From Spirosoma sp. SC4-14 (GTDB taxonomy: Bacteria; Bacteroidota; Bacteroidia; Cytophagales; Spirosomataceae), in assembly GCF_037201965.1 (NCBI RefSeq), contig NZ_CP147518.1:5263001-5327000 (forward strand): DNA of 64,000 bases, written 5' to 3'. Positions 27,201 through 34,564 of this stretch are shown piece by piece (the first letter of the stretch is position 1; every line of letters begins with the position of its first letter). Both the position numbers and the translations under genes were made by a program. A model generated the notes under the pieces. It did not search any database. It was not told the DNA's origin and saw only the letters and a program-made list of their open reading frames with translations.

Positions 27201-29465
27201 TTAGGCCTGAGCAACTCGTAACTGATGGCGCAAGTCCTCCAGTTGTTTCTCAGCATCAGCAATTTTCTTATCGATTTCGGCCCGAAGTTTATCAGCGTTT
27301 TTCGAACGGGCAAAGAATTCAATATTATTTCGATAGGTTGCAATGTCGTTTTCGATAGCCGAAATCCGACGGCGAATATCATTTTCGCGTTTGTTGCTAC
27401 CCCCATCACGGTCGCCACGGTCCCGACCTCCCGACCGAGTTACTTCGGCTTCGTTCTGGAGCATCACCCGTTCTTTATCTTTTGCCGGAATCTTACCCGT
27501 TGCGCCAACCAGTGCATTTACGGCATTGATATAGCGTTTCTGCGTAGTCTGCATATCTTTCTTAGGCACAAACCCAATCGAATTCCATTCTTTCTTGAAC
27601 TCATTCAGTTGAGAAAGGTCGGCATTTTCGCTGGCAGCGGCCTCAATACGCTCAATAAGGGCAGTTTTCCGCGCCAGATTCGCTTCAAATTCACGTTCAG
27701 TTTCCTGGTTTTTTGAGCGTTTTTTATTGAAAAACGCATCACAGGCCGACTTAAACCGATCGAAGATCGAATTTTTCTGTTTCTCGGGCACCTGGCCAAT
27801 ATTTTTCCACTGGCGCTGCAAATCAATAACCGTCTGGGTAATCTCCGGCGACTCTTCGCCCGCTGCCAGGATAGCTTCTACCTGTTCGCAAAGCTCGGTT
27901 TTTGCCCGCAGATTCTCTTCCCGTTTGCTTTCAAGCTGCTTAAAGAATTCACCTTTATTGTGAAAGAATGTTTTCAGAGCAGCCCAGAACTTTTTGCTCA
28001 GTTCTTTGCCTTCTTCGCGTGGCATAGGTCCTTTTATGGCATTCCAGCGATCCTGTAGCGCCATAACCACCTTCGTCCGGTCGTTCCAGTCATTGATACT
28101 GTTCGACGAAAACGATGTTAGTGGAACCAGTTCTTCGTAAATAGCCGACTTTTCTTCATACAACTGTGCCGACTCTTTACGTTGCTCATTGGTTTGATCG
28201 CGACGTTTATCGTATAGCACATCCAGAGCCGCTTTCATACGTCCCCAAAGCACTTCCTGTTCGGCTTTAGGAGCGGGTCCAATGTGCTTATATTCTTCAA
28301 ACAAGGCATTGGCCTCATCAATGGTCTGCCGTGTAACGGAGTTTTCCTCCGCAGCTTTCGCCATCGCTTCGACCTTTTCAATGACCTCTGCTTTCAGCGT
28401 CGCATTCCGCTTGCGATCCAGTTCTTTCAGCTCGAAGTAGATATTTCGATTGCTATAGTAGCGATCAACGAGAGCATGATAGGTTGCCCACAGGGTTGCA
28501 TTATGGGGTGAGTTCATATTACCGGCGGCTTTCCATTCCTCCTGTATTTTTTTGAACTCATTCCAGCTTGCTTTAGGATCCCCTGCGTTGTTCTCATCGG
28601 TTTCAACCAATTCGCGCAACCGAGTCAACAAATCGGTTTTAGCCGCAAAGTTGGTATCTTTAGCCTTATCAAGGTTCTGGAAGTAGGTATTTTTCAGACT
28701 TTTGATCTGTTTATAAAGCTCTTCGAACCGCTGAATGGCTTCGTCATATTTATATTCGAAACCTTCTTCCGAGCCCGTATCAGCTATATAGATCTGCGAT
28801 GCTGCGTCACGCTCTGCCCGCTTCATCTGATCGAATAGCGGTTTTACTTCTTTTAACACCTGATCGGCTTTCTTAAAATCGCCGGGGGTAACCGAAGCCA
28901 GGCTGACAGCTGCCAGTTGATTCTCCAGCAGGCTAACAAAATCCTGCTTTGAGAATTGGCTATAATCTGTTTCGGGATGGGCCGACGAATCGTCTTCGGT
29001 TTCGACTACATCAGCATACTCTGCTGTGGTTTCTTCGCTGGCAGTAGTTTCCGCCACCTCGGCACTTGATTCGACCGGTGCTGCTGTCACCTGCTCTGCT
29101 GCTGGTTCCTGCGTTACTTCGGCAACGGGTTCTTCTACCGATGTGGTTTCTACAGTTGGTGCTGACTCAGCTACCGGTTCCTCCGTTGTCTCAACAGTGG
29201 CTTCCAACGTGGCTTCCTGGGCATTCTGCGATTCGGCAGTTGGGTTGTCAGTAGATGGGTTAGTGTCGTCTGTACCAGCGGCTTCCGGTTCAGTCTGGGC
29301 AGTAGGTGCGGGTGAAACTTCCGCCGATTCGGGCGTAGTTTCGGTGCCCTCGACTGCCTGTGTGGGTTGCGTCGTGGTGTCTTCGGGGGTATTAACTGCC
29401 AGCGTCTCGGACACCTGATTGGTGGTTTCCGGCTGCTGGTTAATTTCCTGTTCTTGGTTTGCCAT
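27201..29465 (-). CDS. DUF349-repeat protein with acidic N-terminal tail
   Basis: 754 residues from ATG 29465. The N-terminal 172 residues contain no Lys or Arg and are rich in Glu, Thr, Ala, Pro and Val, so this part is very acidic and probably disordered. Then come several DUF349 repeats, seen as WNEFKKIQEEWKAAG, LWGRMKAALDVLYDKR, DRWNAIKGPMPREE, LQRQWKNIGQVPEK and NEFKKEWNSIGFVPKK, and a coiled-coil end (NADKLRAEIDKKIADAEKQL). DUF349 proteins are long helical proteins of poorly known function. It has its own promoter and terminator. An in-frame ATG further upstream (29558) was rejected because it would overlap the promoter palindrome and the pdxH leader. Confidence 0.9.
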   Translation of the reverse strand: MANQEQEINQQPETTNQVSETLAVNTPEDTTTQPTQAVEGTETTPESAEVSPAPTAQTEPEAAGTDDTNPSTDNPTAESQNAQEATLEATVETTEEPVAESAPTVETTSVEEPVAEVTQEPAAEQVTAAPVESSAEVAETTASEETTAEYADVVETEDDSSAHPETDYSQFSKQDFVSLLENQLAAVSLASVTPGDFKKADQVLKEVKPLFDQMKRAERDAASQIYIADTGSEEGFEYKYDEAIQRFEELYKQIKSLKNTYFQNLDKAKDTNFAAKTDLLTRLRELVETDENNAGDPKASWNEFKKIQEEWKAAGNMNSPHNATLWATYHALVDRYYSNRNIYFELKELDRKRNATLKAEVIEKVEAMAKAAEENSVTRQTIDEANALFEEYKHIGPAPKAEQEVLWGRMKAALDVLYDKRRDQTNEQRKESAQLYEEKSAIYEELVPLTSFSSNSINDWNDRTKVVMALQDRWNAIKGPMPREEGKELSKKFWAALKTFFHNKGEFFKQLESKREENLRAKTELCEQVEAILAAGEESPEITQTVIDLQRQWKNIGQVPEKQKNSIFDRFKSACDAFFNKKRSKNQETEREFEANLARKTALIERIEAAASENADLSQLNEFKKEWNSIGFVPKKDMQTTQKRYINAVNALVGATGKIPAKDKERVMLQNEAEVTRSGGRDRGDRDGGSNKRENDIRRRISAIENDIATYRNNIEFFARSKNADKLRAEIDKKIADAEKQLEDLRHQLRVAQA

Positions 29466-29498
29466 GTTGGGAACGTACCGATTACTTTTGCAAAAGTA
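29458..29498. promoter_or_regulatory. Divergent promoter with palindromic -7 boxes
   Basis: TACTTTTGCAAAAGTA (29483-29498) is a 16-base perfect palindrome made of two back-to-back TAnnTTTG boxes. On the plus strand a TTTG at 29458-29461 lies exactly 21 bases upstream, giving a full promoter for pdxH. The minus-strand box would serve the DUF349 gene (start 29465). Confidence 0.65.
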
Positions 29499-29560
29499 CG
29501 ACAATATGCGGATTTTCCTGTATTCCAGCCATTGAAAAGCCGTTAAACTAACCCACAACT

Positions 29561-30208
29561 ATGCCGTCGACAATCAGTGATTTACGGAAAGAATATACGC
29601 TAAACGGTTTAGATACAACTGATGTTTCACCGAACCCCATTGCCCAATTTAAGGATTGGTTCGATTCGGCTCTTACTGCCAATGTTCCAGAACCCAATGC
29701 CATGTACGTCAGCACAGTGACCTCAGAAGGGCGTCCTGATGGACGTATTGTGCTTTTAAAAGACGTAACCGACGCAGGTTTTGTGTTTTATACAAACTAC
29801 GAGAGCCGCAAAGGTAACGAACTTGCCGCACATCCGTTTGCCACACTCACTTTCTTTTATCAGGCCCTCGAACGCCAGATTCGGATTGAAGGCCGGGTCG
29901 AAAAAGTTAGCCCTGAAGAATCCGATGCTTATTTCGGCAGTCGGCCACGGGGTAGCCAGATCGGAGCCTGGGTATCGCACCAGAGTTCCGTGATCGAAAG
30001 CCGCGACGTATTGGAAAAACGCCGGCAGGAACTCGAAACGCAGTTCGCCGATCAGCCAGTACCTCGCCCGCCCTTTTGGGGTGGCTATCGGGTTATACCA
30101 GATGCCATTGAGTTCTGGCAGGGTCGCCCTAGTCGCCTTCACGACCGTATCCGCTACCGCCGGGAATCGCCCGATCAGCCCTGGACACTGGAACGATTAG
30201 CACCGTAA
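29561..30208 (+). CDS. pdxH: Pyridoxamine 5'-phosphate oxidase
   Basis: 215 residues, the usual length. It oxidises pyridoxamine or pyridoxine 5'-phosphate to pyridoxal 5'-phosphate with FMN and oxygen. Diagnostic segments: DLRKEYTLNGLD, RIVLLKDVTDAGFVFYTNYESRKG (FMN-binding strand and loop), FFYQALERQIRIEGRVEKV, SRPRGSQIGAWVSHQSS, and the C-terminal EFWQGRPSRLHDRIRYRR that closes the active site. It has its own promoter next to the divergent DUF349 gene. Confidence 0.97.
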   Translation: MPSTISDLRKEYTLNGLDTTDVSPNPIAQFKDWFDSALTANVPEPNAMYVSTVTSEGRPDGRIVLLKDVTDAGFVFYTNYESRKGNELAAHPFATLTFFYQALERQIRIEGRVEKVSPEESDAYFGSRPRGSQIGAWVSHQSSVIESRDVLEKRRQELETQFADQPVPRPPFWGGYRVIPDAIEFWQGRPSRLHDRIRYRRESPDQPWTLERLAP

Positions 30209-30240
30209 ACATATCAAAAATTGACTTATATCTGGATATT

Positions 30241-30273
30241 TTTGAGGGATTTTGCTAAATTGCTATATATTTG
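30241..30273 (+). promoter_or_regulatory. Promoter of the InsA-like gene
   Basis: TTTG (30241-30244), 21 bases, then TATATTTG (30266-30273): the full Bacteroidota consensus with the same spacing as at pdxH. It lies 33 bases upstream of ATG 30307 and excludes a start at 30271. Confidence 0.65.
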
Positions 30274-30306
30274 CTAATTACTATAGATAGCAACCCTTAC
30301 GTCTTC

Positions 30307-30729
30307 ATGAGTTCTTCAAAATGTCCTAAATGCGACAGCAAGTCGACCGTCCGCAACGGTATTGTAGGGGGTCGACAGCGTTTTCGGTGCAAAAATTGCG
30401 AATATAATTTCACAGTCCATAAAGCCGGAAAAAGCATCAATACCTACTATGTAATTAAAGCCCTCCAGTTATACATCGAGGGTGTAAGTTTCCGGGAAAT
30501 CGAGCGGTTACTAGGCGTTAGCCATGTATCGGTAATGAACTGGGTAAAGAAATACCAGATCCGAATTCCCGAAAAAAACACCTATCATCCTACCTACCGA
30601 ATTCTTAGCCATAGTGAGCTAACGGCCTATTTCAGCAGTCGCGACAACGTAACGGGAGCCGGTATGATTGTTACCGAACTGGGCGACAAATTCATGCTCA
30701 TCAAATGGGAGCGGTTTCGTGACACCTAG
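30307..30729 (+). CDS. InsA-like zinc-ribbon and helix-turn-helix protein (140 aa)
   Basis: An N-terminal zinc ribbon (CPKCDSKSTVRNGIVGGRQRF, then CKNC; four Cys spaced as CxxC...CxxC) is followed by a helix-turn-helix (YIEGVSFREIERLLGVSHVSVMNWV). The pair is the DNA-binding half of IS1 InsA / IS1595-like transposases. After residue about 95 the protein is short and has no DDE catalytic domain (ITELGDKFMLIKW). No terminal repeats flank it, and a strong host-type promoter precedes it. It is therefore probably a domesticated regulator and not a mobile element. The porin-like gene starts 104 bases later. Confidence 0.75.
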   Translation: MSSSKCPKCDSKSTVRNGIVGGRQRFRCKNCEYNFTVHKAGKSINTYYVIKALQLYIEGVSFREIERLLGVSHVSVMNWVKKYQIRIPEKNTYHPTYRILSHSELTAYFSSRDNVTGAGMIVTELGDKFMLIKWERFRDT

Positions 30730-30833
30730 TCTCCTATCTATAGCTATTCAGCATAACTATACCGATTGTTTGGCAATGGTTGATGTTACGTCCAGTTTTG
30801 GCTGGTCAATACAACGTAACTTCCTAAAACCTA

Positions 30834-32267
30834 ATGCTAAACCGAACTTGTACTTATCTGCTCATCATGGGCCTTAGCCTACTGGCCATATGGCCCGCCG
30901 TTGGCCAGGGCTCCTCCGACTACGGATCGGGTTTAAAGTTTAACCTGAATCCCGAAGGAAACCGCTACGTCCGCTTTATTATCTGGAATCAAATCTGGTT
31001 TCGCTCCATGGACCTAAACCCTGGCTCTGCTGTCAACGGCGTCCCTACCGACCATTCGACCGACATTATGGCGCGTCGGGCCCGAATGCTGGCCTATGCT
31101 CAAATTACACCCCGCTACCTGATTCTGGCCCATTTTGGCATCAATAACCAAACCTTTGCCACGGGCGGTGGCTCCGGCACAACCGGAACAGGCGGTTATG
31201 GAGCCGGGAAAAAGCCCCAGATTTTCTTTCATGATTTCTGGAACGAGTATGCCGTTGTTCCAGCCGGAAAAACCCCCGATGGCAGAACGATAAAAAATAC
31301 GCTTTATATAGGAGCCGGACTACATTACTGGAATGGCATTTCGCGGATGTCGTCGGCCAGTACGCTTAATTTTTTAGCCGTTGATGCACCCATCATTAAC
31401 TGGCCTCTGATTGATAATACGGATCAGTTTGCCCGTTTGTTCGGTATTTATGCCAAAGGAAAACTTGGCAAACTCGAATACCGGCTAAATTATAATAAGC
31501 CCTTCGCGACCAACCTAACCCCGCCAATGGCCGGTACGGTAACGACTCCAAATGTCGCTGTCGATAACAATGGTGTTAGTAAAATGTCGGCCGGAGGGTA
31601 TGTTGAGTACCAGTTTCTGGATCAGGAAGCGAATGTACTTCCTTATAAGGTTGGGACGTATGTTGGTACCAAACGGGTTTTCAATATCGGGGCGGGTTTT
31701 TATAACCAGCCAGGAGGCACCCAAAGCTATGTAAGCGAGTCGGCTTCAACCACTTCAGGCAATAAACAGGAGCATACGGTCTCGCTGATGGCCATCGATC
31801 TGTTTGCCGATTTACCGATTGGCGATAAAAACAAAAACATGGCATTGACAGCCTACAGCGTATACTATAATTATGACTTCGGCCCGAATTATCTGCGAAA
31901 CATTAGCATTGCCAATCCGGCCACTAGCGACCCTACTTTTACGGGTCAGCGGGCTTTGGCCGGTGCTGGCAACGCACGGGCTTTTGTCGGAACAGGTTCC
32001 ATCTGGTATACGCAGGCTGGCCTGTTGTTACCGAAAGCCAAAGAAAAGCCCAAAATGCGGGTCCAGCCCTTTGCCGCTTATACCTATAAGAACTTTGAAG
32101 CCCTCGGTAAAGCAGGTAACTATTACGATGTAGGCTGTAATTTTTATCTGGATGGCCATCATGCCAAAATAACACCCCAATACTCCACGCGCCCGATTTA
32201 CACGGCTCCGGGTACGATTAGTGGCAATAAAGGCGAATTCATCCTGCAAGCACAGGTATACCTGTAA
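30834..32267 (+). CDS. Porin-like outer-membrane barrel protein
   Basis: 477 residues: signal peptide ending near AVGQG (residue 26), then an amphipathic beta-barrel (YVRFIIWNQIWFRSMD, RYLILAHFGINNQTF, KLEYRLNYNKPF, VGGYVEYQFLDQEANV-type strands, ending EFILQAQVYL). It resembles phosphate-selective/alginate-type porins of Bacteroidota in general shape. It is the first gene of a long plus-strand run ending with acs, and is followed 57 bases later by a symporter, so it is likely to be the outer-membrane entry for the same carboxylate substrate. Confidence 0.75.
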   Translation: MLNRTCTYLLIMGLSLLAIWPAVGQGSSDYGSGLKFNLNPEGNRYVRFIIWNQIWFRSMDLNPGSAVNGVPTDHSTDIMARRARMLAYAQITPRYLILAHFGINNQTFATGGGSGTTGTGGYGAGKKPQIFFHDFWNEYAVVPAGKTPDGRTIKNTLYIGAGLHYWNGISRMSSASTLNFLAVDAPIINWPLIDNTDQFARLFGIYAKGKLGKLEYRLNYNKPFATNLTPPMAGTVTTPNVAVDNNGVSKMSAGGYVEYQFLDQEANVLPYKVGTYVGTKRVFNIGAGFYNQPGGTQSYVSESASTTSGNKQEHTVSLMAIDLFADLPIGDKNKNMALTAYSVYYNYDFGPNYLRNISIANPATSDPTFTGQRALAGAGNARAFVGTGSIWYTQAGLLLPKAKEKPKMRVQPFAAYTYKNFEALGKAGNYYDVGCNFYLDGHHAKITPQYSTRPIYTAPGTISGNKGEFILQAQVYL

Positions 32268-32324
32268 CATTCCCGACTTTTTGACAATCAACCCCTTACC
32301 TTTTATACAAACCTGTTTCCTCTC

Positions 32325-33905
32325 ATGATTACAGAAGCACGCAAGACTGTTTCAAACACTCGTAGCCTGATTAGCGTTATTGGGGCCTCTTCGGTCGGAA
32401 CGCTCATCGAGTGGTATGACTTCTACATCTTCGGTTCGCTGGCTACGGTGCTGGCCACCAAGTTTTTTCCCGAAGGCAATCCTACAGCCGCCTTTCTGTC
32501 GACATTGGCCACCTTTGCGGCCGGGTTTGTCGTTCGGCCGTTTGGAGCCATCTTTTTCGGTAGATTGGGCGACCTCATCGGTCGTAAATATACATTTATG
32601 GTTACCTTACTGCTGATGGGCGGAGCTACCTTCGCCATCGGACTAATTCCCAGTTACGAAACAATTGGCTTTCTGGCACCCACGCTGGTTCTGCTCCTAC
32701 GACTGCTTCAGGGGCTGGCACTTGGTGGCGAATACGGTGGAGCGGCTACGTATGTAGCCGAGCACTCGCCAACCAATCGGCGCGGCTACTGGACCTCCTG
32801 GATTCAGACAACGGCTACCGTTGGGCTGTTTGTTTCGCTGCTCGTAATCCTGATAACCCGTAAGTCGATGTCGAAAGAATCCTTCGATGAATGGGGCTGG
32901 CGGGTTCCGTTTCTGGTATCGGTGCTGATGGTTCTGATTTCGTATGTAATCCGGCGTAACATGAGCGAATCACCGCTGTTTGCCAAAGCCAAGGCCGAAG
33001 GAAAAACCTCTACCAATCCGCTCAAGGAGAGTTTTGGGAATCGTTACAATTTCAAATTTGTACTACTGGCTCTGTTCGGAGCAACTATGGGCCAGGGGGT
33101 TGTCTGGTATACCGGACAGTTCTACGCCATGAGCTTTATCAAAACGGTTTGTAATGTCGATGCCATTCAATCCGACGAGCTGATGTCGGTGGCACTCCTG
33201 ATGGGCACTCCGTTCTTTGTGGTGTTTGGCTGGCTGTCGGACCGAATCGGGCGTAAAGGGATCATGCTGATCGGTATGCTGGTAGCGTTGCTTTCTTACC
33301 GGGCGATTTATGAAAAAATCTACCAGACAACGAATCTGAAGAACAAGCAGGAGATTACGACCAACTTCTCGGCCGATTCGACTACGGCTCCAGATCCTAA
33401 AGTAGACGGGGGTTTTATCCAGACCAAAACCATCAAACGCGAATACACCGACGGCACCAAACTCACCGAAGTAAGTAAACTTAAAATAGCCGCCGATCCC
33501 TCGGCAGAACCAGCAAAGCCAGACATCAAAAAAACGGTGCTGATTAACGACAGTGACCGGTGGACCCTAATCTGGCTCATTTTTATTCAGGTCATTTTTG
33601 TCACGCTGGTATATGGTCCAATTGCGGCCTTTCTGGTTGAAATGTTCCCGGTCAAAATTCGCTATACGTCCATGTCGCTGCCCTATCATATTGGCAATGG
33701 CGTGTTCGGTGGGCTATTGCCAGCCGTGGCTACCTATCTGGCCACGGGCGCTAAAGAAGCCAATTTGGCTGCCGAAAAAGCTGGATCGGCCCTGCCGTAT
33801 GCAGCTCCGTATCTGGAAGGGCTCTGGTATCCAATTATCGTTGCTGCCGTTAGTTTCTTAATTGGCCTTGTTTACATCCGAAATCGTGCACAGGTAGTCG
33901 ACTAA
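32325..33905 (+). CDS. MFS metabolite:H+ symporter (MHS family)
   Basis: 526 residues, 12 membrane helices expected. MHS motifs: SSVGTLIEWYDFYIFG at the start, FVVRPFGAIFFGRLGDLIGRK (motif A), RLLQGLALGGEYGGAA, and WLSDRIGRKG in the second half. The family carries proline/betaine, shikimate, citrate, or alpha-ketoglutarate. A hydrophilic segment of about 85 residues (327-410) is inserted after helix 8 or so, making the protein longer than the usual ~430. The close genes (SSS-kinase, Acs, PrpE) suggest a small carboxylate as substrate. Confidence 0.9.
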   Translation: MITEARKTVSNTRSLISVIGASSVGTLIEWYDFYIFGSLATVLATKFFPEGNPTAAFLSTLATFAAGFVVRPFGAIFFGRLGDLIGRKYTFMVTLLLMGGATFAIGLIPSYETIGFLAPTLVLLLRLLQGLALGGEYGGAATYVAEHSPTNRRGYWTSWIQTTATVGLFVSLLVILITRKSMSKESFDEWGWRVPFLVSVLMVLISYVIRRNMSESPLFAKAKAEGKTSTNPLKESFGNRYNFKFVLLALFGATMGQGVVWYTGQFYAMSFIKTVCNVDAIQSDELMSVALLMGTPFFVVFGWLSDRIGRKGIMLIGMLVALLSYRAIYEKIYQTTNLKNKQEITTNFSADSTTAPDPKVDGGFIQTKTIKREYTDGTKLTEVSKLKIAADPSAEPAKPDIKKTVLINDSDRWTLIWLIFIQVIFVTLVYGPIAAFLVEMFPVKIRYTSMSLPYHIGNGVFGGLLPAVATYLATGAKEANLAAEKAGSALPYAAPYLEGLWYPIIVAAVSFLIGLVYIRNRAQVVD

Positions 33906-33930
33906 TTCTGCTCTAAACTCGTATCATCTT

Positions 33931-34164
33931 ATGAATACCATTAAACGTTATCTGGGAGTGGTTTGGCTAGGTCTGGCCGCTTTGGCCGGTTACTTCGGCA
34001 TCACGTCGCTGGGGCTACCCAAGCTTACCTCGGGCAAAACCGACGACCTTGTTTTTGGAATCATCATTGTATTTGTGCTCATGCCCATTATTGTGGGTGG
34101 CCTGGCTCGTTTCGGTTTGTATGCCCTTCAGGGCGAATACGACGAGTCGGATAATCGATCGTAA
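33931..34164 (+). CDS. Small membrane protein with two helices (77 aa)
   Basis: 77 residues, two membrane helices (about 8-30 and 43-65: VVWLGLAALAGYFGI, VFGIIIVFVLMPIIVGGLARFGLYAL) with an acidic tail (GEYDESDNRS). It starts 25 bases after the symporter and probably belongs to that operon. Such small proteins accompany MFS transporters in Bacteroidota (perhaps DUF6814; from memory), and could be an accessory subunit. No function is proven. Confidence 0.7.
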   Translation: MNTIKRYLGVVWLGLAALAGYFGITSLGLPKLTSGKTDDLVFGIIIVFVLMPIIVGGLARFGLYALQGEYDESDNRS

Positions 34165-34189
34165 GCGTGGTTTGCCTCAGCGTTATGCA

Positions 34190-34310
34190 GGTCATTGGTG
34201 ATTAGTCATCGATCATTTGTTTTTGGTCATTTGTCATAAGTTAATTGGTCATTAGGTATCAGTTCTCATGTATCCAATGACTAATGACAAAAACTAATGA
34301 CTAATCCCAA
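34190..34310. repeat. Long imperfect inverted repeat
   Basis: Core arms at 34211-34237 and 34277-34301 (GATCATTTGTTTTTGGTCAT... against its near-complement) consist of reiterated TCATT/AATGA units; mismatches are few. The similarity extends outwards (GGTCATTGGTGATTAGTCAT against ATGACTAATCCCAATTGCC). It fills the gap between the two small membrane-protein genes. Confidence 0.6.
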
Positions 34311-34351
34311 TTGCCAACGTAATAATACCCGTTTCGTACCTACCGTATCTT

Positions 34352-34564
34352 ATGAAAACCGTTCGTTTGTTTTTGTTGAGCACTATTTTTCTGCTCCTTT
34401 TTAACGAACCCATTATTTCTATTGTCAATGATGCAACCTTACTGGGCGGCATTCCGCGATTGTACGTCTATGTGCTACTGGTCTGGGTTTTACTGATCGG
34501 CCTGATCGCCTACTGCGTCCGGCAGACACCACCCTCCGACAACGCCCTGCCCAACGATGACTAG
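34352..34564 (+). CDS. DUF3311-like small membrane protein
   Basis: 70 residues, two membrane helices; pattern FNEPIISIVNDATLLGGIP followed by YVYVLLVWVLLIGLIAYCV fits DUF3311, a small partner encoded beside sodium:solute symporters. It overlaps the next gene, the symporter-kinase fusion, by eight bases, which implies translational coupling. It could be an accessory subunit of that protein. The family assignment is by pattern only. Confidence 0.65.
   Translation: MKTVRLFLLSTIFLLLFNEPIISIVNDATLLGGIPRLYVYVLLVWVLLIGLIAYCVRQTPPSDNALPNDD

Noticed and set aside
29026..29418. A plus-strand frame rich in Ser, Val, Ala and Thr opposite the DUF349 gene
   Set aside because: It is the shadow of the acidic repeat-like tail on the other strand; composition mirrors the Glu/Thr codons there.
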